Positions 12,857 to 22,394 of a DNA stretch of 64,000 nucleotides are shown here, piece after piece. A program made the translations under genes and the position numbers. The number at the start of each line of letters is the position of its first letter. The first letter of the stretch is position 1. Origin of the DNA: Moniliella sp. 'wahieum' (taxonomy: Eukaryota; Basidiomycota; Moniliellomycetes; Moniliellales; Moniliellaceae); assembly GCA_003971905.1 (NCBI GenBank), contig RSEE01000141.1, positions 1-64,000 on the forward strand. The letters are read 5' to 3'. Below the pieces are notes generated by a model. It was not told the origin of the DNA. It was given only the letters and a program-made list of their open reading frames with translations, and did no database searches.

Positions 12857-12956
12857 GGCGAGATAGCGAAGTGGTCTAACGCGCTGTGTTAAGGAGTCTA
12901 CTTGGAATCCGCAACCGCAGTCCTCCGGGGCGTGGGTTCGAATCCCACTCTCGTCA
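12857..12956 (+). tRNA. tRNA-Leu(AAG) with intron, copy 1
   Basis: The acceptor stem is GGCGAGA paired with TCTCGTC (one G-U), with discriminator A. The T arm is GTGGG-TTCGAAT-CCCAC, and there is a long type II variable arm, as in tRNA-Leu. The anticodon loop reads TTAAGG then, after an intron of about 20 nt, a single base. The CTGTG/CGCAG anticodon stem closes only when the intron is removed from its usual place one base 3' of the anticodon. The anticodon is AAG. A nearly identical copy lies at 20339-20438, and the two differ mainly in the 5' half of the intron. Confidence 0.88.
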
Positions 12957-13599
12957 TTTTTTGTATCGCTTTAGAAGAAAAGGCATTTTCACTGTTCCAT
13001 TGCACGCCCTCTCGTTTGGAGTAGAACAGTGCACATCCGTGTGATGGCATTCTCCGCGCGGGCGCAACTCGTTGCTCTGATTCTTTTAAAGTGAGGAACT
13101 CATGTTGGGGGGCAAAAGCAAAAAAAATGAGAAGTCAAACGCAGTGTTTGTAGTGCATCGCCAGACATGATGATGACATGATGGGCATCAAGTGGAGCAG
13201 TCGTCGTAACGGGAAGGATTGAATCTCCTATTGGCACCCACCAACTCACATTGCATCTGCTGTGGCCATCAGTTTCGAAAGCCTAATAGTGTGCATCCAT
13301 AGTAAAAAAGTTGACCGTCAACAGCAGTGTGTCTAAGCCTATATATATAGGCTTGGGGCTGGCAGATCTGCATGCGCACGCGACCAATCCGCTTCCCAAT
13401 CTGGGCCGGTCGAGCCTACACCATCGCTTAAGCCAGATCTTTCTTCATCTCCTGTGTGGGAACATTGGGCAAGCACGTATAGGCGTTTGTTGTCGGTTTG
13501 TGGGCCCAATCCGCTCTCAACGCTTGCAGTACAGATGGTCAGGATGCTCTTCTGATTTGCCTGGCATGTACAATGTTCCCTCCTGCACGCCTGCCAGGG
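12957..13599. other. Between tRNA-Leu and retroelement; perfect palindrome
   Basis: No gene is seen. After the tRNA there is a T run (the sequence continues TTTTTTG), a likely RNA polymerase III terminator. At 13335-13354 lies a perfect 20-bp palindrome, AAGCCT-ATATATAT-AGGCTT. The 5' end of the retroelement may lie within this stretch, but I cannot place it. Confidence 0.45.
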
Positions 13600-13676
13600 C
13601 CAAGCCCCTCGTCTTCTCTCGGCGTGAATATTTAGAAAGATTTTTTCGGTCAGGTCAAGATCGCCCTGTCCGTATT

Positions 13677-13842
13677 GGGAGCGCCCCTTGCGACCACCAC
13701 CTTTGGGAGCGCCCCTTGCGACCACCACCTTTGGGAGCGCCCCTTGCGACCACCACCTTTGGGAGCGCCCCTTGCGACCACCACCTTTGGGAGCCCCTTG
13801 CGACCACCACCTTCGGGTGCACACCCGGCGACCACCACCCCG
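13677..13842 (+). repeat. 28-bp minisatellite in retroelement
   Basis: Four perfect tandem units of 28 bp start at 13677, 13705, 13733 and 13761. A 26-bp variant follows at 13789 and a more diverged unit to about 13842. Because 28 is not a multiple of three, each unit is read in a different frame, so the encoded peptide has a period of three units. The reading frame stays open through the array. Confidence 0.95.
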
Positions 13843-14367
13843 GCACCGCCCATGGTGTTGCGCACCCGTATGGCGGATCCCTCCGAGGAGGTCCTGGCGC
13901 CCGAGACGCCCCCCTCCCGGGAGCCCCGCCCCCCGCTCCCGCCCCGTCCCCCACACCCGCCCTTTCCCCACACCCGCCCCTTTGGCCCCAGAGCACCAAG
14001 TGCCGGTCGATGAGACATTCACTCAACCTGAGCAGATGCCTGACCACGTGACCGGCGCCGGCTTGCTGCCACCTGGGTCCTGGCACGTGACACGCCCGCC
14101 CCGCCCGCCGCCCACCACCCCCATCCCCACCACCCCCGTCCCCGTACCCACCACCCCCGCCCCCCCCGCCACCGACCCACCCCCAAGCGCGAGTATCATT
14201 GCTCCCTTTGCACGAACCCTGGCCCAACAGGGCCCGCTGCCCCGCAACTCCGAAGCCAGGAACCCGGTGCCCGAAGTACCGGGTCAAGGCACGCCCCTCC
14301 TCCCCAACCCCCAACTCGCCACCCCCGGCGCCGCAGCCCCCGGCTGGCTGCTCCGAACAGCCAACCA

Positions 14368-17280
14368 ATGGCTACGGCGCCGAACCCCACGCCCCACTAC
14401 CCACGCCCGCGCCGCGCCCCCGCGCAGACAGCCCCCCCCGCCGCCGCCACCCCGACCCCTCAACCCCCCGCGCCCCCGCGCACACCGCCCCCCCCGCCGC
14501 CGCAGCCGCCCCCACCACCACCGCCACCAACGACGACCGCGCAACCCCCGACCGACACGGGGGCCGACCTCCTTCCCCGTTTGACCGCCCTGGCCGAGCG
14601 CCCAGGCACACGCAAGATACCGCCACACCTGAAGCGCCCTTTCCTCCAGATGCTCGGCCGTTTGGCGGACGCTTACTTGCAGGAGCCCTCGTCAGCACAC
14701 CTGATGGATATTCTAGCGGTGCCTAAGGAAGTACTCCGCCACCAAACAAGGACAACAACCAACCTCATCGGGACGACCCCAACAGCGCCTGGCAACTCCC
14801 TCCGCCCCCCGACTTCTCAACGCGCGAGGCACTCGACCCAGTCACCAAGCCGACCGACCGCCTCATTCGGGAGAGCTGCCTCAGCCGCGCAGCAAGTACC
14901 CTCGTCGGCCAATCCACCATTGCCCCTCTCACCCCGAGACCCAGGCAAGCCTGGAAAAGCTCCATCCCGTTGGAGAGGCGAACCCCTTCAGCCTCGGCCC
15001 GGGCACAGCCTTTGGCAACACCACCACCCGCACTCGTCCCACCCACACAGGCCGCGTGGTACCGCCGGGCACCACCCTCACCGACACGACGGACAGTGGC
15101 CGTATCGTGGTGGACTTGGACGAAATCGACTTTGTTGCCTTGATTGCCACGTTCAGAATCGACGTTGGGGCAGGTCTATCCGGGTGGACCCAGCCCCTCC
15201 TAAGAACGGCCCTTGAATGCAAGCGCTTCGTCGCCTTTCTCACCGCCCTCACCAAGAGCATTTACCACGGCACTGCCCCAGGACGCGAGCTCCTGTTGGC
15301 CCGCCTTACCCCCTGGAGAAGGCATCGGGAGGCATCCGCCCCATCGCCTGCGGGGAGCTGATCTACCGCCTGTGCGCCAAGGCCATCGCTCGAGCGATCG
15401 CCCCCAACAGCTGGCTTCTCCCCACCCAGTTGGGAGTAGCATCGCAAAACGGGGTGGAGCTTATCGTACGGATGGTCGAGCGCATGACAGCGCCAGGCGG
15501 GGAGAACGATGCGGAACTGGGCGACTTCAGCCACGTCGCCATGCTCGACTTTACCAACGCCTTCAACACTGTGCGCCGTCGCACACTCGCCAAGGCGCCC
15601 CATGCCTACGCCCCCCATCCTCACCTTGGGCCGATGGATCTATGGTTCCCCCACCAGCTCTGGGTCGCGTCGGGCGGAAATGAGACCAACGTCCTGTCGG
15701 CAGAGGGCGTACGGCAGGGCGACCCCCTCGCCCCCTTTTTCTTCTCCATCGCAGTGCGGCCACGCTGGAGAACTGGAACAGGACCTGCCGCCGGGGCACC
15801 TGGTGATGGCATACCTGGACGACATTACGATTTTCGGTCCAGGGCCAGGCATTACCGGCCTAGCCGCGGAGCTTTTGGAAGACGACGCGTCAGGCCTCAA
15901 GCTCAACCTGCGTAAGTGTGTCGAGCGGGACCGGGACCAGATTCGGGAGGATGGTCTGCAGGTTCTGGGCACTTGTGTGGGAGGGGTAGACTGTCGTCGA
16001 TCGTGGCTCCGGGCCCAACTGGCCAGTCTGAGGGAGAACATGCCTAAGTTTGATGGCATCACCCGCCAGGGACGCCTCTTACTATGGCGGCTCAGCACTC
16101 AGACCAAGCTGCGCCACCTGCTCCGCACCATGCAGATGGAAGGAGAGCTAGACGACGTGCTGGCCGAGATTGATGCCTTCATCTGTACGGAGTTCAGACG
16201 GATCCGGGGCGACGAGGACCCCCAAGGTGCCAAGGACGACCACTTCGACATGCTAGCCTGCCTCGGCTGGGAGGATGTGGCAGCCCGCTTTACTCGTATA
16301 TCGCGCCCCACGCCCGTGCCGCGGCCAACGAGGTCAACGACTATCTCATTACCACTTATGTGACCGTTCGGGACCGCAAACGGCAAGGGCCACGCATTTA
16401 CGAAGCAACGCCAGCGCTGCCGCGAGATGTGGGAGCAAAGTCGACAGGAGCTGCTCCAGAAGCTGGACGCTGCCGATGGTCGCCAGTGGTTGAGCACAGC
16501 AACCCGCTGAGCCACAACTGGCTCTCCGCCATTCCATCCGTCCCGTACCTCAAGCTCTGACCAGCAGGTCCAGGTTGGTCTCCAGCTCCGCACGCTGTGC
16601 CGCACCACGCGCAGCATGTGCAAGTGCGGCATCATGTCCTCGCTGGAACATATCATGTCCTGCACCCGCACCCAGGCCAAGTTTGGTGCGTTGCATGAGG
16701 CAGTGCGGGAGCCCATTCTCCAGCTCCTCCGCTCCATCCCCGACACCCACGTCCACAACGAACCTATGGTGGAGGAAGAGGATGGGACGAGGCGCGGACG
16801 GAAGGCACAGCGCACCGATTACCGCGTGATGGGGCCCGGAGCACTGGGAGGAACCGGAATGGAGGTAGACCACACGCTGCGCGACACGGGATCGCAGGAG
16901 GCGCAGAGCGCGTACCGGGGGTGGTGCATGAGAGCACTGCGTCGCCTTTGGAACGCCGGGAGAAGGAACTACTTCGGCTGCTTGAACAAGCAGAATGCGA
17001 CAAGAACGCCAAGTACCAGGGACGCACTCAAGAACCGTTTTTCCCCCTGGTTTTGACGACGCGAGGATACTACGGCACCAAGACGGCGGGCAAGTTGTTT
17101 GCGCATTGGAAGGAGTTGGCTACTAAGTCTCAGTGGAAATGGTTCCTCGCTCGTATGTCAACCACGTTCCTCCGTGTCCACACGCGCTTCCTAGGGTACG
17201 GGACCGGATGGCGTGAGCCGGAGGGTCTGATATCCTGGCGATCCCCCTGGTCCCTTAATCTTGGTGGCGCTTCCAAGTAA
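14368..17280 (+). CDS. Retroelement polyprotein: proline-rich, RT, endonuclease (frames broken)
   Basis: After a proline-rich N-terminal part comes the RT entry region ('LLRTALECKRFVAFLTALTK' near 15200-15260), then 'GGIRPIACGELIYRLCAKAI' (15333-15390), 'LDFTNAFNTV' (15545-15575), 'GVRQGDPLAPFFFSIAV' (15708-15755) and the catalytic box 'YLDD' (near 15810). A Cys/His cluster ('CKCGIMSSLEHIMSC') lies at 16619-16662. Downstream, 'RTDYRV', 'GMEVDHTL' and 'FFPLVLTTRGYYG' (17036-17075) fit a PD-(D/E)XK-type restriction-like endonuclease, as in R2/CRE/NeSL-type elements; that assignment is inference from motif spacing. The protein ends at a stop at 17278-17280. Frame changes occur near 15040, 15330, 15750, 16300 and 16600. 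Its clade cannot be fixed by eye. Confidence 0.85.
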
Positions 17281-17347
17281 CCCCCGCAAGATGAACGGTT
17301 CGGTTTAGACGTAGCGTTCCCCCTGTCCCAGCCTTAAGCTCTGTCAA

Positions 17348-17932
17348 TGGAATGCACACAACATTGAGCAGCAAGCAGTTCCTTAGTTGCCAAATATAGC
17401 CGAGGCGGGGGGCTGTAGTGGGATGGTTGTTAGCATGACGTCAGCCTTCCACGTTGGCTGTCGTTGGTTGCTTATCGATTGACGAGTACACCCGAGGCGC
17501 TGCAGGGCACTCCGGACTCTCATCGCTGATCTAACATTAGAGTCTAGCACCGCTTATGTCAGCCGGCACGTCGCTTACCAGCGCGAGCGGCCGGCCCAAC
17601 ACCTCTGCATACCAACCAACCATCAACCAACCCGACTCCAGTGCTTCCTAGCGGTGCGTCTGCGCGTCTACGCGTTCCCTTCGTTTTCGACCACTCCTGC
17701 CCGCCCCAAACGAGGCATGGATGGCGGGCGTGGCCCTCACTTTCGTCCAGCCGAAAGAAAGCAAGCAGAATCCTCAGAGTCAAGCACGCATATTTTGCCT
17801 TGCCCTGCCATACCATGCTTGCCCGATCAAGCGGGGGTTGCCGTTGCTGTGGTATCCCCATGCACCACTCTGTACTGACCCCCTGTGACCTGCTGCCTCC
17901 CCCCCCCTGTCGTTTTTCCTCCCAGACCCGCC
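17348..17932. other. Upstream of HMG-box gene; no gene seen
   Basis: I see no conserved coding potential. The last ~80 bases before the ATG at 17933 are pyrimidine-rich and end in 'TCCTCCCAG', which resembles a 3' splice site, so a 5' non-coding or short coding exon further upstream is possible. Confidence 0.4.
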
Positions 17933-18560
17933 ATGACCCGCCCCGTTGGTTCCAAAAACAAGCCCAAAAAGGCCTCTACAAAGGCCTCTACCACCACGAA
18001 AAAGGTGAGGCGCGCGAAGAAGGACCGGTCCAAGCCCAAGCGCGCTTTGACGGCCTATGTTTTGTTCTCGCAGCAGACACGCAACCAGGTCAAGGAGGAC
18101 AATCCAGATGGGGTTCGGTACGTGTTGATGGCATGTTGGTGGTGGGTATGGCAGGTGGGCTGACTTGGCTTTGATCTCATGGTTGCGGTTGTTGTTTATT
18201 GCGGGTGTTGTTGCTGCTGTTGCTGCTGACGTTGGTGTGGGCACGCTTGTTGGTGGTGGTGGGTGTGGGTGAGCAGGTGACATTGGCCGCATCCTAGGGC
18301 AGATGTGGAAGGACATGGACGAAGAGGGCAAGAAGCGGTTCAGGGACCTGGCTGAGAAGGACAAGCTGCGGGCCGAACGCGAAATGGCCGAGTGGAAGGC
18401 GGCGCAGGCGGGCAGCGGCAGAGACGACGAGGGGGGGGAGGAGGAGGAGGAGGAGGAAGAGGAAGAGGAGGAGAGTAAGCGCTCCGCAGCTAAGATTATG
18501 CTCATGACTGGCAAGTGCGCTGGCAAGCAAGGCATGGGGGCAGCAGAGCAGAGGAGGTAG
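17933..18560 (+). CDS. HMG-box protein, NHP6/HMGB-like
   Basis: A small non-histone chromatin protein that bends DNA in the nucleus. A lysine-rich N-terminus ('MTRPVGSKNKPKKA...') leads into an HMG box starting 'KPKRALTAYVLFSQQTR' and, after an intron (about 18118-18276), continuing 'DIGRILGQMWKDMDEEGKKR' and 'DLAEKDKLRAEREMAEW'. The conserved P-K-R-A..AY..F, W-K and E-K-.-.-F-.-.-L-A pattern is clear. An acidic tract of about 16 Glu (18434-18473) follows, then a short basic tail ending at the stop 18558-18560. Acidic tails are usual in animal HMGB proteins, while yeast NHP6 lacks one. The exact splice phase at the intron is unresolved, probably because of a nearby indel. Confidence 0.88.
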
Positions 18561-18835
18561 GCCAACACACACGCCCCGTGGGAGACGCGGCGGGGCACAG
18601 AGATAGTGAGAGGATGTGTGATCACCGCGTGCTGGAACAATTGCATGACGCTGTTTGAACATTGCAACGGGGCGGTGGGCTGCGTTGGCCGGCAGTGGTC
18701 GGTTGTGGAAAACGGCTGGGACGGGAGCTGGCATCGGCTGGATCGATCGGCGGGCGGCCTCTGCCCTTTCTCCTGCTCCTCCTGCTCCTCCCGCTCCTCC
18801 GCCGACGCACCTTGCCCTCGTGCTGGTCGCCCACC

Positions 18836-19487
18836 ATGTCAGGCAAGATGATGATCTACAAGCTTGTCGTCCTCGGTGACGGCGGTGTGGGCAAGACAGC
18901 CCCACCATCCAGGTCCGTCCCTCGTCCCCGTCTCTACCCCCCCTCCGCCCCGCTAACCCTCTCCTGCTGCTCAGCTCTGTCTCAACCACTTCGTCGAGAC
19001 TACGACCCTACCATCGAGGACTCCTACCGCAAGCAGACCGTCATCGACGACCAGCCCTGCATGCTCGAGGTCCTTGACACTGCCGGCCAGGAAGAGTACA
19101 CGGCCCTGCGGGATCAATGGGTGCGCGAAGGGAGGGGTTTCTGTTGGTCTACTCCATTGTGAGTCGTCCCACCTTTGACCGCATCGAGCGGTTCAAGAAC
19201 CAGATTACGCGCGTCAAGGACCAGCCCCAATGTACCCACCATGCTCGTGGGCACAAGTGCGACAAGGCGGACGAGCGGGAAGTGTCACTGGAAGAAGGGC
19301 AAGCCTTGGCCACGCGGCTTGGCTGCCAATTTGTGGAAACGTCGGCCAGACGTGCGTCAATGTCGAAAAGGCCTACCTCAATGTCGTCCGTATGATCCGC
19401 GAACAACGGGGCGAGGTTGTTAACAAGCAAACCAAATCCAAAAAAAGAACGACAAGCAAGGATAAGAAGCGCAAGTGCGCCATCCTC
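18836..19487 (+). CDS. Ras-family GTPase, fungal Ras2 type
   Basis: A membrane-anchored small GTPase for signalling. The G1 motif 'GDGGVGKTA' follows '[13 protein letters not shown]', and the G2/effector region is '[12 protein letters not shown]'. G3 is '[15 protein letters not shown]', followed by an 'REGEGF'-type stretch, a G4-like 'KCDKAD' and a G5-like 'FVETSA'. The start context is CCACCATG. The intron is 18913-18974, placed where 'TIQ' joins 'LCLNHF'. The C-terminus is lysine-rich and has 'KCAIL', a CAAX-type prenylation motif, at 19476-19487. No stop codon follows in that frame, so either a base is missing or the end differs. At least three more single-base gaps are visible (in the sequences for 'KTALTI', 'VETYDP' and 'REGEGF'). 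This frame damage is probably technical. Confidence 0.9.
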
Positions 19488-20338
19488 GAGACCCTGGTCG
19501 GCGTCCTGTTGGCCATTCCAGTAGCCTCCACTGTTTTCAACCTGCGTCTTGACTTGAGCCAGCCATCTTTTCTCTTCCATCCCCTCTCACCCCCCGCGGT
19601 CCCCCCATTCCCGGCACCTGGCATTGTCCTCCGTACATATGCAATGCCATATCCTACAGGCGCATTTTCTGTCCTGTTGCCCTCATCCACCTTCCTCCCC
19701 TATCTCTCTTACTCCCACGTCGGCCTTCCCAATGTGATCGTCGTCGAAGGGCTCGCGAGCCCATGCTAGTCTGCTACGATCTCTTATCTACCACAGTCCC
19801 CCCCTCTCCCTGGCCATATTGTTCTTCTTGAGCCGAACGCAAGATTGCGTTCTACCCCTTCCGTTTCCTTCGAGACTACGACCAGGCTATCATGGCTGGC
19901 GCATTGACCCTTTTCGCGAGCCCTTTCCTTTCGTGACGCTTCTTGCGATCTCCTTTGGTGCACTGTGCTCGTTGGGCACACCTGCAGTTTTCTTCTTCCC
20001 CCCTCCCCTACCCGGTTCTTTCTTTTCCATAGCTAGCCTCTAGATCCAAGAGCTTCATCTGTCCATTTAGATCGCCTACAACTTGGGGGTTCTACGCTCC
20101 TCGGTCGCCCCGGGGGCGGGATCAGCGGACGGGGACTGAGGCAAGAGGGCGACAGTTGTCACGCACCTCTTTACCCTTCCTTTCCTGGATGGATGGGACT
20201 ATGACCGGGCCCGAGATTAAGCAATGAGCGCTGAGCTGAGGTACCCCTTATTCTGTTGTCGTTGGTTTGAAGGTAGGTAGCCAAAGCGGGGGTATCTTCA
20301 GGCAGATGTCAATCGTAGGGGGCGGGGGTCCTGCAACA
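19488..20338. other. Ras 3' flank; no gene seen
   Basis: C/T-rich sequence with no recognisable coding region, running up to the second tRNA-Leu. The frame that continues past the Ras CAAX motif shows no conserved domain. Confidence 0.45.
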
Positions 20339-20438
20339 GGCGAGATAGCGAAGTGGTCTAACGCGCTGTGTTAAGGACTGATCTCTGAATCCGCAACCGC
20401 AGTCCTCCGGGGCGTGGGTTCGAATCCCACTCTCGTCA
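20339..20438 (+). tRNA. tRNA-Leu(AAG) with intron, copy 2
   Basis: The mature part appears identical to copy 1 at 12857-12956: same acceptor stem, same anticodon loop TTAAGG..., same long variable arm and same T arm. The ~20-nt intron begins ACTGATCTCT in this copy and AGTCTACTTG in copy 1, while the 3' part (GAATCCGCAA) is shared. A T run (ATCTTTTTTCC) follows the gene and should act as the RNA polymerase III terminator. Confidence 0.88.
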
Positions 20439-21106
20439 TCTTTTTTCCCCTTTCCTGTTACTATGGCTGCCAAGTCAATGACGCTGGCCCTGGCTGGCCA
20501 CGCCGACCATGATTTAGAGCGCTCGTAAACATGGATCTAGTATCATCGGTGTTGCGGCCTCTCAAAGGATCAACTTGTTGAATAAGTTTTGCCTCCAATA
20601 CGAACCTGCACCAATGCTAAGCACAACCCAGAGTTTAAGGTAAACGTTGTTAACTACTAGTTCACTCTTTCATTAACACTGCATGCCTACTTGCACCGCC
20701 GACACCTCGATCACCAACTCTCCCCGCCCCACTCTCGCCCCACTGCACCAACAGCAAGGTTGGAGCTAGCGAGGTGCCAGGAGGATCACATATCAAGGCG
20801 ATGGACGCGCCATATTTTACCAGGGTCCGAGCCAGCAACATGTACGTGATCCATAATCCTCTTTAGCCAAAGAGGGTAGAGGAATGACAGTAGAGAGGGG
20901 AAGATGAGAAACGAAATGGATGGGGAGGAGTGGAGAGGGCTGCACAAACGTCCAGTCCCGATAGCATGAACCAGATGCCATATCAGGGATCACAATCATT
21001 CGCGATCTCGCGACTCTTAACCCCCCGCTTTCCGCACCCAAAGACGAAAAGGGGATCCACCCATCTCATTGGTTTGACAGAGGAGAATGAAATCATCGTA
21101 CGGTTT
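20439..21106. other. No recognisable gene
   Basis: Downstream of tRNA-Leu and of the minus-strand RPS27. I see no conserved frame. The 20930-21178 plus frame is antisense to the RPS27 3' end. Confidence 0.45.
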
Positions 21107-21441
21107 TTACATCTTGCGGCGGAAGGAGCAGCCCTCGGTCAAGCGGCCTTGCCACCGGTGGGGGTGGCCAGGACCTGAGAGCAGGAGCCGCAGACAACGA
21201 CCGTCTGAGCGTGGCTGAACACGGTAGTCAGGGCAAAGCACCCAGGGCACTTGATGTCCTGGAAGTAAGAGCGCGGCTGCTGGACGAGCAGCTTGAGCTT
21301 GTGCGTCCGGGCCTGCTGCTCGGCGCTGGGGTTCAGGGTCGACGGCCAGAGTCTGAGGAAGAGAACGGAAAGGAGAACAGGGAAGTGGTTAGCACTGCGC
21401 TCGTCGAGGCAACGTAGGTACAGAAGAGCGCTACTCACCAT
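21107..21441 (-). CDS. 40S ribosomal protein S27 (eS27)
   Basis: A zinc-binding small-subunit ribosomal protein. Exon 1 contributes the ATG at 21441-21439, followed directly by a GTGAGT donor. The intron is 21353-21438, and exon 2 starts with Thr-Leu-Ala-Val-Asp after a CAG acceptor. Exon 2 encodes '[20 protein letters not shown]', then '[13 protein letters not shown]' and a C-terminal 'TEGCSFRRK' plus Met before the stop at 21107-21109. The C4 zinc motif is complete (CPGC and CGSC). Two single-base errors are evident: an extra C near 21337 after 'AVD', and a missing C near 21139 between 'GGKA' and 'LTEG'. The gene is divergent from RPL19. Confidence 0.95.
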
Positions 21442-21808
21442 CTTGGGCAGCAAGCGGCAGAGGCAAAGGGTGAACGAAGGGCGTTGGGTGTAGCAAGCGC
21501 GGCTGGATACCAAACGGGACGAAGGCGCGAGACGATGCACCGTTAGGGTTACCGCCGGTCTTGGTCCCACGCCTGGGCGCGGCGACCAAATGCGAGCAAA
21601 GGCATGACGTCTGTGTACATCATTTCATTGCGCCTCCGCTGGCTCCGGGGCAGTGTTGCCGCAGCCCTGCGCACGGGCGGTTGGTGTCCCCAACCCTAGC
21701 CATGCATCGCCCGCGGCCCCAGCCGCCGAGCCGGAGGGCCCTCGAGGCCAGGCGGGGTGGATTGACCTGCTCGTCCAGCCGTCGTCTGCCGCACCCGACT
21801 CGTTCGCT
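21442..21808. promoter_or_regulatory. Shared divergent promoter of RPS27 and RPL19
   Basis: The 367 bp between the two start codons must hold the upstream elements of both ribosomal-protein genes, which are transcribed away from each other. I cannot name a specific binding site. Co-regulation through shared sequence is inference from the arrangement. Confidence 0.6.
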
Positions 21809-22394
21809 ATGGCTGGCAGCAACCTACGCATCCAGAAACGCCTCGCGGCCAATGTGCTCGGTGTGGGCAAGCGCAAGGTGTGGCTTGACCCCGCCGAGCA
21901 AGGGGAGATTGCCAACGCCAACAGCCGTGCCAACATTCGCAAGCTTGTGGCCGAAGGCCAGATCCTCAAGCAGCCCGATGTGGGCCAGTCCAAGGGCCGT
22001 GCTCGGGCCCTGCACGCGGCCAAGCGTCTCGGTCGCCACACTGGCCACGGTAAGCGCTTCGGTACGGCCGAGGCGCGCATGCCGACCAAGATCCTGTGGA
22101 TGCGGCGGCAGCGTGTGCTGCGTCGTCTCCTGCGCAAGTACCGCGAGGCGGGCAAGATTGACAGCACTTTACCACGAGCTGTACCTGAAGAGCAAGGGTA
22201 ACGTCTTCAAGAACAAGCGTGTGCTGATTGAGCACATCCACAAGGCCAAGGCGGAGAAGGCGCGTTCCAAGCACCTTGCCGACCAGATGGAGGCCCGTCG
22301 TGCCCGCAACAAGGCGATGCGGGAACGTCGTGCCCAGCGCATTGCCGAGAAGCGTGCTGCCGTCATCGCCATCGAGCAGGAATCGGAGAACTAA
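21809..22394 (+). CDS. 60S ribosomal protein L19 (eL19)
   Basis: A large-subunit ribosomal protein. It starts '[18 protein letters not shown]' and continues with '[20 protein letters not shown]', '[18 protein letters not shown]' and '[18 protein letters not shown]'. After a frame break it resumes with '[17 protein letters not shown]' and ends with a basic helix and the stop at 22392-22394. The break is at 22166-22168, where three T's should be two to read Asp-Ser-Thr-Tyr-His-Glu. RPL19 is essential and highly conserved, so this is good evidence that the assembled sequence itself is wrong there. No intron is needed. Confidence 0.96.

Larger units (their letters stand above)
13600..17347 (+). 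mobile_element. Non-LTR retrotransposon (RT + restriction-like endonuclease)
   Basis: In order, the element has a proline-rich region that begins with a 28-bp minisatellite, a reverse transcriptase, a CCHC-like zinc motif and a C-terminal domain resembling the restriction-like endonuclease of site-specific non-LTR elements. The 3' end is set by comparison with truncated copies at 387-700, 12629-12772 and 30841-31157, all of which end at 'CTTAAGCTCTGTCAATG'. No long terminal repeats are seen. The 5' end is not defined; 13600 is a guess just before the minisatellite. The reading frame is interrupted several times, so this copy is either inactive or affected by the sequence errors seen in all genes here. 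Confidence 0.85.

Noticed and set aside
13655..14368. Long Gly/Arg-rich minus-strand frames
   Set aside because: Mirror of the C-rich retroelement region; composition artefact.
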